A stretch of 64,000 nucleotides of DNA from Cacconaster sp045599325 (lineage in GTDB: Bacteria > Bacteroidota > Bacteroidia > Bacteroidales > UBA932). Position 1 is the first letter of the stretch. Each line of letters starts with the position of its first letter. Location of the stretch: the NCBI GenBank assembly GCA_045599325.1, contig JAZRVT010000035.1, positions 1 to 64,000 on the forward strand, given 5' to 3'. The position numbers and the translations under genes were made by a program. A model generated the notes under the pieces. It made no database searches, was not told the origin of the DNA, and saw only the letters and a program-made list of their open reading frames with translations. Below are positions 31,806 through 40,733 of the stretch, in pieces.

Positions 31806-33359
31806 CTATCCGAGTGTTGAGATTGCATTGTCAATTCGTGAGATAACTTCATCCTTGCCCATTATCGCCATCATATCTGCGATGCCCGGGCCTTTGGAAA
31901 TACCGACGAGGAAGAGTCTGAGAGTGTTCATCACCTTGCCCATAGACCATTCCTTCGATGTGATCAGATTGTGGAGTTCCTCCTCGATGTGCTCTTTCGC
32001 GAACGGCTCGATGCCCTTCACGAAGTCACGCACCTCAGGGATTATCGTCTTGACCTCGTCCTTCCAGAATTTGTTGACAGAAGCCTCGTCGTAGCGCTGA
32101 GGGGCTTCGAAGAAGAATGCGGTGAGGTCCCAGAGCTCGGTCGTGAAGTGCGCTCTTTCGCGCATCATTTCAAGGACTGCTGAGACATATCCGTCACTGA
32201 AGCCTGCGAGTCTGTCGCCAGCGAGCCTCCGGAATTCCGCGGTGATCTCGGCAATCGGTTTGAGGCGCAGGTACTCCTGATTGAACCATTTGGCCTTGTC
32301 AGGGTTGAATTTGGCACCTGACTTGACGATGCGCTCAAGGGAGAATGCCTCCACGAGTTCCTCTTTTGTGAATATCTCCTGCTCAGTGCCCGGATTCCAG
32401 CCGAGGAATGCAAGCATATTGACGAATGCCTCTGCGAAGTAACCGTCCTCGCGGTAACCGCGTGAGACCTCTCCCTCTGCGTTGACCCAGCGGAGCGGGA
32501 AAACAGGGAATCCGAGGCGGTCGCCGTCTCTCTTGCTGAGCTTGCCTTTGCCGTCCGGCTTCAGAAGCAGCGAGAGGTGTGCGAAACTCGGCTGCGAATC
32601 CTGCCATCCGAATGCTTCATAGAGCAGATAGTGGAGAGGCAGGGAAGGGAGCCATTCCTCACCGCGGATGACCTCGGTGATCTCCATCAGATGGTCGTCC
32701 ACGATGTTTGCGAGGTGATATGTCGGGAGTTCGTCGGCCTTTTTCCAAAGCACCTTGTCGTCCAGAGTGTTGCTGTTGACCTCGATGTGGCCGCGGATAA
32801 GGTCGTCCATCTCGATTGTCCTGTTCTCAGGGATCTTGAAGCGTACTGTCCATCCGTTTTCGCTTTCCAGCCTGCGCACCACTTCGTCAGCGGGGAGGGT
32901 GAGCGAGTTCTTCATCCTGCCCCTTGTCTCCCAGTTGTATGTGAAGGTCTTCTTCTCTGCTTCAGCCTCTGCTCTCAGAGCTGCGAGCTCCTCGGCGGTG
33001 TCGAAGGCATAATAAGCATATCCTTTCGCAACCAGTTCCTCGGCATACTTGCGGTAGATGCCGCGTCTCTGGCTCTGGCGGTATGGAGCGTGCGGATGCC
33101 TTTCTGATGGAGTCTCCACCACATTCCCGACCTCATCGACACCTTCGTCAGGGTAGATGCCGCACCAGCGGAGAGATTCAATGATATATTCTTCTGCTCC
33201 CGGAACGAACCTCTGCGAGTCAGTGTCCTCGATGCGGAGGATGAAGTCGCCTCCGGCCTGCTTTGCGTAGAGATAGTTGTATAGGGCTGTCCTTACTCCA
33301 CCCATATGGAGCGGGCCTGTAGGGCTCGGTGCGAAGCGCACTCTGCGTTTTCTTTCCAT
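31806..33359 (-). CDS. gltX: Glutamate--tRNA ligase
   Basis: Class I synthetase charging tRNA-Glu. 517 aa from MERKRRVRFAPSPTGPLHMG; the HIGH-type motif is HMGG with the preceding APSPTGP, and the KMSKS-type motif is KLSKRDGD. The C-terminal anticodon-binding part is present. The ATG lies one base after the ftsZ stop, so gltX appears to be co-transcribed with the division genes. Upstream in-frame codons overlap the ftsZ tail and are rejected. Confidence 0.96.
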   Translation of the reverse strand: MERKRRVRFAPSPTGPLHMGGVRTALYNYLYAKQAGGDFILRIEDTDSQRFVPGAEEYIIESLRWCGIYPDEGVDEVGNVVETPSERHPHAPYRQSQRRGIYRKYAEELVAKGYAYYAFDTAEELAALRAEAEAEKKTFTYNWETRGRMKNSLTLPADEVVRRLESENGWTVRFKIPENRTIEMDDLIRGHIEVNSNTLDDKVLWKKADELPTYHLANIVDDHLMEITEVIRGEEWLPSLPLHYLLYEAFGWQDSQPSFAHLSLLLKPDGKGKLSKRDGDRLGFPVFPLRWVNAEGEVSRGYREDGYFAEAFVNMLAFLGWNPGTEQEIFTKEELVEAFSLERIVKSGAKFNPDKAKWFNQEYLRLKPIAEITAEFRRLAGDRLAGFSDGYVSAVLEMMRERAHFTTELWDLTAFFFEAPQRYDEASVNKFWKDEVKTIIPEVRDFVKGIEPFAKEHIEEELHNLITSKEWSMGKVMNTLRLFLVGISKGPGIADMMAIMGKDEVISRIDNAISTLG

Positions 33360-33360
33360 A

Positions 33361-34653
33361 TTATGCTGTTTCTGTGTTTTCTGACGGTTGTTCCTCTGCC
33401 TGAGGCTGCGCTGCCGCCTGGGCTGCGCGGGCCTTCTTTTCATTGATCATCCTTTCGCGGCGTGTGTATGCCGGCTCCTCTTCGAGGGAGCGGATGATTC
33501 GCGGGTCTTCGGTGATCATCGGCGGCACGCCCCCGATGCGCTGCTTGTTGAGCTGCTTGCCGTTGTCGGCGGCAACAGGGAGACCTCTCTTGCGGAGTGA
33601 GAAGAGATTGCATTCATATTTGACGTCGATGCGGTTGTCGCGGTTCACCTCGTTCTCATCGATGACCGGCAGCTGCCACATCTCGAATCCCGTGGCAATC
33701 ACGGTTACACTGATCTTGCCGCCCATCTCGTCGTTCTTGACTATGCCTCGCTTGAAATTGATGGTGGCGCCGGTATAGTTGGCGGTGGTGTCCATAATCT
33801 GCGAGAGTTCCTCCATTGTGATGCCGTTGGTCTCGTCACCGCTGCAGGTTATGTTGATCAGGGCGTTTTTGACGCTCTTCAGGTTGAGGTCGTTCAGAAG
33901 AGGGGATTTGAAAGCCTGCTCGACCGCCTTGACGGCGCGGCCCTCGCCCTCGGCGACTCCGATGCCCATTATCGCTACACCGCTGTTCTGCATCACCTTC
34001 TTCACGTCGGCGAAGTCCACGTTGATGAAGCCTCGGCTGGTGATGATTTCCGCAATGCTCTTGACCGCAGTGGTGAGCACTTCGTCCGCCTTAGGGAAGG
34101 CAGTGAAGATATTCATATTGCCGAAGAGCTGGTAGAGTTTCTGGTTGTCGATGATCAGGATGCTGTCAACGTGCTTGCTGAGTTCCTTTATGCCCTCCAC
34201 TGCACGGTAGAGCGCCTCCTTCCCCTCGTCACGGAAAGGTATCGTGACGACGCCGACAGTGAGTTTTCCCTTGGCCTTTGCCGCTTCTGCGACTACAGGG
34301 GCTGCGCCTGTACCGGTGCCGCCGCCCATTCCGCAGGTGACGAAGACCATCTGAGAGTCGCCTTCCAGCGCCTGGTTGATCTCCTCATAGCTTTCCTGCG
34401 CAGCCTTGCGGCCGATGAGATAGTCGGTTCCGGCGCCAAGTCCCTTGGTGAGAACGGCTCCGATCTGAAGCTTGTTGGGAACAGGACTCATCTCCAGCGC
34501 CTGCTGGTCAGTGTTGCATACATAGAAGTCAACCTCCTTGATGCCGAGAGAGTACATATATGACACCGCGTTGCATCCGCCGCCTCCGACTCCGATGACA
34601 GTGATGATATTTCCGCGTTTTTCCCAAGTGGTAGGTATTAAATCTTCGTCCAT
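33361..34653 (-). CDS. ftsZ: Cell division GTPase FtsZ
   Basis: The tubulin-like GTPase that forms the division ring. 430 aa. GGGGCN near residue 26, the tubulin signature GGGTGTGAAPV (about 110-120) and the T7-loop region VDFADVK are intact. After the GTPase and C-terminal domains (to about 320) there is a linker and then EEPAYTRRERM (about 393-403), which looks like the conserved partner-binding peptide. That peptide is not terminal here: an Ala/Gln/Glu-rich tail of about 27 residues follows. Four bases after ftsA and one base before gltX. Confidence 0.97.
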   Translation of the reverse strand: MDEDLIPTTWEKRGNIITVIGVGGGGCNAVSYMYSLGIKEVDFYVCNTDQQALEMSPVPNKLQIGAVLTKGLGAGTDYLIGRKAAQESYEEINQALEGDSQMVFVTCGMGGGTGTGAAPVVAEAAKAKGKLTVGVVTIPFRDEGKEALYRAVEGIKELSKHVDSILIIDNQKLYQLFGNMNIFTAFPKADEVLTTAVKSIAEIITSRGFINVDFADVKKVMQNSGVAIMGIGVAEGEGRAVKAVEQAFKSPLLNDLNLKSVKNALINITCSGDETNGITMEELSQIMDTTANYTGATINFKRGIVKNDEMGGKISVTVIATGFEMWQLPVIDENEVNRDNRIDVKYECNLFSLRKRGLPVAADNGKQLNKQRIGGVPPMITEDPRIIRSLEEEPAYTRRERMINEKKARAAQAAAQPQAEEQPSENTETA

Positions 34654-34656
34654 GGC

Positions 34657-36201
34657 TTATGCGTCGTCTTTCTGGTCAAACAATTTGTCGAAGAGGCTTG
34701 GGCCGCTGATTCTGTTCTCCTTTCTGCGGCGTTCCTCCTCTTTCTTTTCTTTCTTCATCTGTTCTTTGCGTGCCTTCTCCTGCTCCTTGCGTTTCCGCTC
34801 CTCGTCCCGTTTCATCCTTTCAGATTCCCTCCTCTGGTCGCGCGCGGTCTCCTCAGGGTCGTTTCCGAAGAGATTGCGCTGTACTGGTTCGGCAGGTTGC
34901 TCTTCAGGGCGTACTTGCTGCTCACGGACAGGGGCTGTCTCCCGTGGCGCTCCAATGATCAGAGGCATTGATACCGGTGGTGCAGGTGCAGGTGCAGGCT
35001 GAGTCCTCTCAGCTATTGATTTGAAAATGCTTCCCTGCTTGCGGGCATTGGAGAGGAGAGGGGAGATTCCCTCGAGCACCAGACCTACTGCGGTTGATGA
35101 GTAGACGTCGAACGCCTCATCCACACTGCGGCCGTCTATGGAGTTGCGCGGCGCGCCAAGACGGACCTTCTGCCCGATGATGGCACCAGCAAGCTGGAGT
35201 ATGTTGTCGAGGTGGCTGCAGCCGCCAGTGATGACTACACCTGAGTTGAGTCTGGATGCATATCCGGACTGCTCGATGACATAGCGGACAGCATCGAATA
35301 TCTCGCTCAGGCGCGCTTCGATGATACGTGTGAGCTGGCAGAGCTCGACCTCTCCGTCAATGCCTTTGTTCTCGTTGCGGAGAATGAGCTTCTTGTTGTC
35401 CGGAGTGTACTCCTCGCAGCAGTTGCCGTGACGGATCTTAAGGGTCTCTGCCCAGTCCGATGTGATGTTCGCCACAGACTTTATGTCGTTGGTGACCGAT
35501 TCGCCACCGAACGGGACAACTGCGACGTGTCTGACTATATTGTCCTTGACCACTGCGATTTCGGTGCAGGACTTCCCGATATCCACGAGTGCGGCTCCAT
35601 TCTCCATCTCCGGGCGGGTGAGGACTGCGCGGGCTGATGCAACGCTGGCAAGCACTGCCTTGGAAATTCTGATGCCGCAGCCGTCAAGCACCACTCTGCG
35701 GTGGTCCATTATTGCACGCTTGCCGCTGAAGACCTTGAATTCGGCCTCAATTGTGTTGCCGGTCATTCCGATGATGTCGCTCTGAGGGATTCCCACCACA
35801 TCGTCGATGTTGTATTTCTGAGGAGAGACCTCATAGACAGAATCGCCGTTCTCCAGCGCTGTGTTGAACTGAGTCTTTGTGAGGTGGTCGACCTCTTCCT
35901 GCGAGATGTAGTCCGCAGGGTTGCGGCGGCGTCCCTGGCAAGGGACATCCTTGCAGTGGATCGCCTTTCCGGAGAGACCCACGACGATCTCCGTTATCGG
36001 TTCTCCGATCTCCCTCTGTGCCTTGTCAAGCAGATCGCTGACGGTGGCCTTGACCTTGCCGTCGTTGAAGATCTCACCGCAGACAATGCCTGTCGCCGGC
36101 GCGTCGTGGTAGCTGATGATCCTGATGCCGGTTGAGACCTGCTCCCCCACGGCAAGGGCTATCTTCGATGCCCCGAAATCCAATGATGCTACTCTTCCCA
36201 T
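34657..36201 (-). CDS. ftsA: Cell division protein FtsA with long charged tail
   Basis: Actin-like protein that tethers FtsZ to the membrane. The core (about 1-395) has LDFGASKIALAVG at the N-terminus and GVVITGGCSHLDNI. At 514 aa it is some 90 residues longer than E. coli FtsA. The extra part is a Pro-rich linker (about 399-450), then a nearly pure Glu/Lys/Arg stretch (about 453-496) with no Gly, Pro or aromatic residue, then SLFDKLFDQ (about 502-510), the likely amphipathic membrane anchor. Four bases before ftsZ. Confidence 0.95.
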   Translation of the reverse strand: MGRVASLDFGASKIALAVGEQVSTGIRIISYHDAPATGIVCGEIFNDGKVKATVSDLLDKAQREIGEPITEIVVGLSGKAIHCKDVPCQGRRRNPADYISQEEVDHLTKTQFNTALENGDSVYEVSPQKYNIDDVVGIPQSDIIGMTGNTIEAEFKVFSGKRAIMDHRRVVLDGCGIRISKAVLASVASARAVLTRPEMENGAALVDIGKSCTEIAVVKDNIVRHVAVVPFGGESVTNDIKSVANITSDWAETLKIRHGNCCEEYTPDNKKLILRNENKGIDGEVELCQLTRIIEARLSEIFDAVRYVIEQSGYASRLNSGVVITGGCSHLDNILQLAGAIIGQKVRLGAPRNSIDGRSVDEAFDVYSSTAVGLVLEGISPLLSNARKQGSIFKSIAERTQPAPAPAPPVSMPLIIGAPRETAPVREQQVRPEEQPAEPVQRNLFGNDPEETARDQRRESERMKRDEERKRKEQEKARKEQMKKEKKEEERRRKENRISGPSLFDKLFDQKDDA

Positions 36202-36207
36202 TGTAAA

Positions 36208-36975
36208 TTATTTGCAAATTATCTGATTTTTGTATTTCAAATTAACTGTGGTGTAACTTTTCTCCCCGGCATCCGGAAGGATGTTCCTGTAGAACGCCTC
36301 CAGTTTGCTGAACTTTGTGCTGATGTCGGAAGGCTGCCCGAAGATTATCCTGCGGCTGTCGACTGCAGTATAGAGAACAACGTCCCCGCTGGCGTCAATC
36401 TCAATCTGCTCGATGGTCTTCTTCCAGTACGGGCTGCTGTCGATGAATTCTGCCAGATCTATCATACTGCTTATCCAGGCGGACTGGTCGCTCGAGAAGC
36501 CCTTGTAACCGTCAGGCAGCCCGATAGGCAGGTTCCCTGTCACAATCTGCACGTCCGAAGCATTGCTCACCGGGAAAAGATAACCGTCGCAGTCAGCATA
36601 GTGGCGTTCAGACCCGTTCTGGAACCTGATGACAGGTTTGCGCTGTGTGATCTCCACCATAACCTTCTCGCCGCCGCGTACAGTATAGACTTCGGCAGTA
36701 CGGATTCCTCCCATTGCCTTGATGCTCTTCTCGAGGGCGAATATGTCTATGCTGTCGCACCGGCGGTCAAGCACCATATCCGCTGCCGATTCGAGCAGTC
36801 TGTCCCTGTCGATTATAGAACTTTCAAGGGAGTCGAGTACAGTGAGGCTGACTGCACTGCACACCCTGCCGTCCCGTTCGCCGCCTATGAAGCTGCGGAC
36901 GTGGTAGAAGTATCCTCCGAAGAGACCTCCAGCAAGCAGGCAGAGGGCCGTGACAATCAATATCCGTTTCACCAT
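36208..36975 (-). CDS. ftsQ: Cell division protein FtsQ
   Basis: A bitopic divisome protein. 255 aa with one membrane helix near the N-terminus (RILIVTALCLLAGGLFGGYF, about residues 4-23) and a periplasmic POTRA-like region (about 55-125: ADMVLDRRCDSIDIFALEKSIK... KVMVEITQRKPVIRF) followed by a beta domain. Sequence is only weakly like proteobacterial FtsQ, as usual in Bacteroidota, but position between murC and ftsA supports the call. One base after murC. Confidence 0.87.
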   Translation of the reverse strand: MVKRILIVTALCLLAGGLFGGYFYHVRSFIGGERDGRVCSAVSLTVLDSLESSIIDRDRLLESAADMVLDRRCDSIDIFALEKSIKAMGGIRTAEVYTVRGGEKVMVEITQRKPVIRFQNGSERHYADCDGYLFPVSNASDVQIVTGNLPIGLPDGYKGFSSDQSAWISSMIDLAEFIDSSPYWKKTIEQIEIDASGDVVLYTAVDSRRIIFGQPSDISTKFSKLEAFYRNILPDAGEKSYTTVNLKYKNQIICK

Positions 36976-36976
36976 A

Positions 36977-38335
36977 TCACTTCTGTCTCCCCATCATTTC
37001 TTCAATCGGACCTATGAAGCGGTCGATATCTCCCGCTCCGAGAGTTACAAGGCACTCCGGCTGCTTTTCTTCGAGGTAATGCATCAGGTCCTCTTTCGCG
37101 ACAAGGACCTTGTCTGCGATTGTGACTCTCTCCAGAATCATCTCCGCGCTGACTCCCGGGATCGGCAGTTCGCGTGCCGGATATATCGGCAGCATTATGA
37201 GGGAGTCCAGACCGCTGAGCGCTTCCGCGAATTCATCTGCGAAGTCGCGTGTGCGGGTGTAGAGGTGAGGCTGGAAGATGCCGCAGATCCGTCTGCCCGG
37301 GAAGGCGTCCCTCAGAGAACTGATGGATGCCTTTATCTCGTTAGGATGGTGCGCGTAGTCGTCAATGTATGCACGTGCAGGGGTGTTGACCCTGATGTCG
37401 AAGCGGCGTTTCACGCCCTGGAACGTTGCAAGTGCGTCGTGGATTCTCTTCGGTGCCACTCCGTGGAGCAGGGCGATGGCGGAGGCCGCAACTGCATTCT
37501 CCACATTGACCCATCCCGGGACACCTACCGTGCAGTGCTCGATGGCGCCTGCCGGGTGTCTCAGGGTGAAGTCGAACTTTCCTCCCGGAAGAGGAACGAT
37601 GTCCGATGCATAGAAAGCGCTCGCAGTATTGTATGCGTATCTGTAAACCTTCGCGGTTGTCTTGTGCAGCGGGACCTCCACTCCCTCCTTTATGATGAGG
37701 CAACCGTCTGAGTCTACCTGGGAGGCGAATTCTCCGAATGCTTCCAGCATATGGCCGCGGTCGTTATAGATGTCGAGATGGTCGGCGTCGGTCGAGGTGA
37801 TGACTGCTATATGAGGGTGCAGCTGGAGGAAGGATCTGTCAAACTCGTCCGCCTCGGCCACGAGCACCGGGTTGCTGCTTGTGAGCAGGTTTGTGCCGTA
37901 GTTCTTCGATATCCCTCCCAGGAATGCGCTGCATCCGAGTCCGCTTGACTGCATTATGTGTGCGAGCATCGTGCTTGTAGTGGTCTTGCCGTGGGTTCCT
38001 GCCACGGCGAGGCAGCACTGTCCGTCGGCAATCCTTCCGAGGCTCTGTGACCGTTTGCAGACAGCGTAACTGTTGCTCTTCACATAGACCAGTTCACCGA
38101 AGTCCGCCGGTATGGCCGGCGTGTAGATTACGAATGTCGTCGGGATATCTTTCGGGATTGCATCGATGCATTCTTCGTAGTGGATGCTGATGCCCTCCTC
38201 CTCGAGCTCTCTTGTGAGGGAGGAAGGAGTGCGGTCATACCCCGAGACTTCAAAGCCCTTTTTCTTGAAGTAGCGGGCTATGGCGCTCATGCCGATGCCG
38301 CCGATGCCGATGAAATAATAGTGAGTATAGTTCAT
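36977..38335 (-). CDS. murC: UDP-N-acetylmuramate--L-alanine ligase
   Basis: Adds L-alanine to UDP-MurNAc, the first peptide step of peptidoglycan synthesis. 452 aa with FIGIGGIGMSAIARY at the N-terminus, the ATP loop GTHGKTTTSTML (about residues 115-126), and DYAHHPNEIKAS in the C-terminal domain. Normal length. Lies 5 bases after murG. Confidence 0.97.
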   Translation of the reverse strand: MNYTHYYFIGIGGIGMSAIARYFKKKGFEVSGYDRTPSSLTRELEEEGISIHYEECIDAIPKDIPTTFVIYTPAIPADFGELVYVKSNSYAVCKRSQSLGRIADGQCCLAVAGTHGKTTTSTMLAHIMQSSGLGCSAFLGGISKNYGTNLLTSSNPVLVAEADEFDRSFLQLHPHIAVITSTDADHLDIYNDRGHMLEAFGEFASQVDSDGCLIIKEGVEVPLHKTTAKVYRYAYNTASAFYASDIVPLPGGKFDFTLRHPAGAIEHCTVGVPGWVNVENAVAASAIALLHGVAPKRIHDALATFQGVKRRFDIRVNTPARAYIDDYAHHPNEIKASISSLRDAFPGRRICGIFQPHLYTRTRDFADEFAEALSGLDSLIMLPIYPARELPIPGVSAEMILERVTIADKVLVAKEDLMHYLEEKQPECLVTLGAGDIDRFIGPIEEMMGRQK

Positions 38336-38340
38336 TCCCT

Positions 38341-39447
38341 CTATTTTATCAATGAAAGCACTTCGCGTGCGATGACTTCCGATGCGTCCTTTCTGGCAAG
38401 AAGGGAGATGTTGTGCTCCAGTGAAGCGATCTTCGCGTCGTCTGCCAGAAGCCCTTCCGCTACTTCAATGAGTTTTTCGCCCGCTTCGGAATCCTTCACC
38501 ATCAATGCCGCATCCTTGTTGACCAGCGCCATCGCGTTATGGGTCTGATGGTCTTCAGAGACATTCGGCGATGGAACGAAAATGGTGGCCTTGCCGGCCA
38601 CACAGAGTTCCGATATAGTGCCTGCACCCGCCCTTGATACAATCACGTCCGCCACGGCGTAGGCGAGGTCCATCCTTCTGATGAAGTCTGTGTAGAATAC
38701 CCTGGTGGCCTTCCTGCCTTCCATAAAGCGGTCGACGCCCTCCTTGTAGAACTTGCCGCACTGCCAGATCACCTGGTAGCCGGCGTCGGCGCAGCGGGTT
38801 TCAACCCACTTGCGCATTACTGTGTTTATTGTGCCGCAACCGAGGCTTCCTCCTACAAGAAAGAGAGTCTTCTTCTCAGGGTCGAGCCCGTAGAATCTGT
38901 ATCCCTCCTCCCTCTGCTCAAGTGTGGAAGGTGAGATCTCCTTGCGTATAGGGTTGCCGGTGAGGATGATCCTGTCTGCCGGGAAGAAACGCTCCATTCC
39001 CTCGTAGGCAGTGCAGATTCTCTTCGCTCTCTTGGCAAGGATCCTGTTGGTGAGGCCGGCATAGGAGTTCTGCTCCTGGATCAGGCAGGGAATCCCTCTG
39101 CGGGATGCACTCCAGAGAAGAGGGGCGCTGGCATATCCGCCTACACCCACAGCCACGTCCGGCTTGAAGTCCCTGATGACTCTTCCTGCCTTTCTGATGC
39201 TCTTGAGCACCTTGAACGGGAGTGCCAGGTTGCTGAGGGAGAATTTCCTCTGAAGGCCTGCCACTGGAAGCCCAATGATGCGGTAGCCGGCTGCAGGCAC
39301 CTTCTCCATCTCCATCTTGCCTTCCGCCCCGACAAAGAGTATGTCGGCGTCAGGGCAGATGGCGGTGATTGCATTCGCTATTGAAAGGGCGGGGAAGATG
39401 TGTCCTCCGGTCCCGCCGCCGCTGATGATGATTCTAGGATTGTTCAT
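38341..39447 (-). CDS. murG: UDP-GlcNAc:lipid I N-acetylglucosaminyltransferase
   Basis: Converts lipid I to lipid II at the inner face of the membrane. 368 aa from MNNPRIIISGGGTGGHIFPAL; the G-loop GGGTGGH and the second site SRAGAGTISE are conserved. The in-frame sequence upstream of 39447 lies within ftsW and is rejected. The start overlaps the ftsW 3' end by 14 bases. Confidence 0.97.
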   Translation of the reverse strand: MNNPRIIISGGGTGGHIFPALSIANAITAICPDADILFVGAEGKMEMEKVPAAGYRIIGLPVAGLQRKFSLSNLALPFKVLKSIRKAGRVIRDFKPDVAVGVGGYASAPLLWSASRRGIPCLIQEQNSYAGLTNRILAKRAKRICTAYEGMERFFPADRIILTGNPIRKEISPSTLEQREEGYRFYGLDPEKKTLFLVGGSLGCGTINTVMRKWVETRCADAGYQVIWQCGKFYKEGVDRFMEGRKATRVFYTDFIRRMDLAYAVADVIVSRAGAGTISELCVAGKATIFVPSPNVSEDHQTHNAMALVNKDAALMVKDSEAGEKLIEVAEGLLADDAKIASLEHNISLLARKDASEVIAREVLSLIK

Positions 39448-40723
39448 CTGTCTGTTCCTCCTGTGGCTGTTCTTCTTGTTGCTGTTGTTCGAGGGCTTTG
39501 AGCCGGTCCTGTCTGTCAAGCTGCTTGTTGACGGAGAGGATCATCCCCACTGCGCCGCTCAGCATTATGTACGCTGTGCCTCCGTGACTGATCATCGGCA
39601 GCGTGTGGCCTGTGATAGGGATGAGCCTTACATTGACAAGTATATGCAGAAGAGCCTGGCATACTATCAGGAAAGAGAGGCCCACTATAAGCGCGCCGCT
39701 GAACGTGGTGTTGCAGCGCCTGCACAGTCTGATGCACCTGAACAGGAATATCAGGTAGAGGGCCAGGATTCCTATTCCTCCCAGCAGAAGCCCGTATTCT
39801 TCTATTATGAATGCGTATATGAAGTCTGAGAAAGCCATTGACAGAGAGTAGCGCTGTGTGCTCTTGCCAGGCCCCTTGCCGAACAGGCCGCCCTCGGAAA
39901 TAGCCACCTTCGCATTGTCGCTCTGACGTTTTTCATCCAGCATCACCTGCTTCTCAATCTCGGTCATTTCAGCGGTCTGGACTTCTTCCACGCCCTTGAT
40001 GTCGTTGACAAAGTCCACGATTCTGCCCTCAGCGGTGCCGAAGCGGTTGAACAGCTTGCCGACCGATGTCTTCTGGGCCTCGGGTCTGCCGGCGAAGAAA
40101 GCGTGATATATGCCGAACATAAGCGCGATGGCTGACGCCACTATGGCGATGGTCAGACCAAGGTTCTTCCAGCTGACATTCATAAAGAAGAGCAGCAGGA
40201 AACTGACCAGGGCTATCAGCAGTGCGGACGAGAAGCTGTTGGCCATCACCATCAGGCACACTGCTCCCAATGGAAGCATTATCTTCAGTGCGAACTGCTT
40301 GAAGTCGACAGTGACCTCCTCCCACAGCTCCAGCGCCTTGGCCAGATAGAGTATTACACCAACCTTGACGAACTCGAAGACCTGGAAGGTATGTCCACCT
40401 ATCTTCAATCCTCTGACAGCACCGTTAAGATTGGCCTGAAAGGCGGGCACAAAGAGCATCAGAAGCATAACGACAGAGAGTCCGAAGATAGGTATCGCCA
40501 GGAACCTGTACCACCTCAGAGGGACCAGATAGGCCAGGAACAGGGCTATGAGTCCGAAAATCACAGATTTGGACTGTTCCAGGAAAATCGCCTCGCGGGT
40601 TGTGCCGCGTGAGGCTGCAAGAAAGCTGCTTGAGGAGAACACAGCAGCTATGGAGGTCATCGCGAAAAGCACGACGATGATCCAGATCACTTTGTCCCCT
40701 TTCAGTTTCAGAGCCTCTTTCAT
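39434..40723 (-). CDS. ftsW: SEDS-family peptidoglycan polymerase FtsW
   Basis: Polymerises lipid II at the septum together with its partner FtsI. 429 aa with about ten predicted membrane helices. The SEDS signature LPMISHGGTAYIMLS is near residue 375, and AISEGGLFGKGPG marks the large periplasmic loop, which is longer than average (about 225-285, with EMTEIEKQVMLDEKRQSD). The C-terminal tail is Gln/Glu-rich (LEQQQQEEQPQEEQ). Ten bases after murD. Confidence 0.95.
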   Translation of the reverse strand: MKEALKLKGDKVIWIIVVLFAMTSIAAVFSSSSFLAASRGTTREAIFLEQSKSVIFGLIALFLAYLVPLRWYRFLAIPIFGLSVVMLLMLFVPAFQANLNGAVRGLKIGGHTFQVFEFVKVGVILYLAKALELWEEVTVDFKQFALKIMLPLGAVCLMVMANSFSSALLIALVSFLLLFFMNVSWKNLGLTIAIVASAIALMFGIYHAFFAGRPEAQKTSVGKLFNRFGTAEGRIVDFVNDIKGVEEVQTAEMTEIEKQVMLDEKRQSDNAKVAISEGGLFGKGPGKSTQRYSLSMAFSDFIYAFIIEEYGLLLGGIGILALYLIFLFRCIRLCRRCNTTFSGALIVGLSFLIVCQALLHILVNVRLIPITGHTLPMISHGGTAYIMLSGAVGMILSVNKQLDRQDRLKALEQQQQEEQPQEEQTDEQS

Positions 40724-40733
40724 ATGGATGTCT

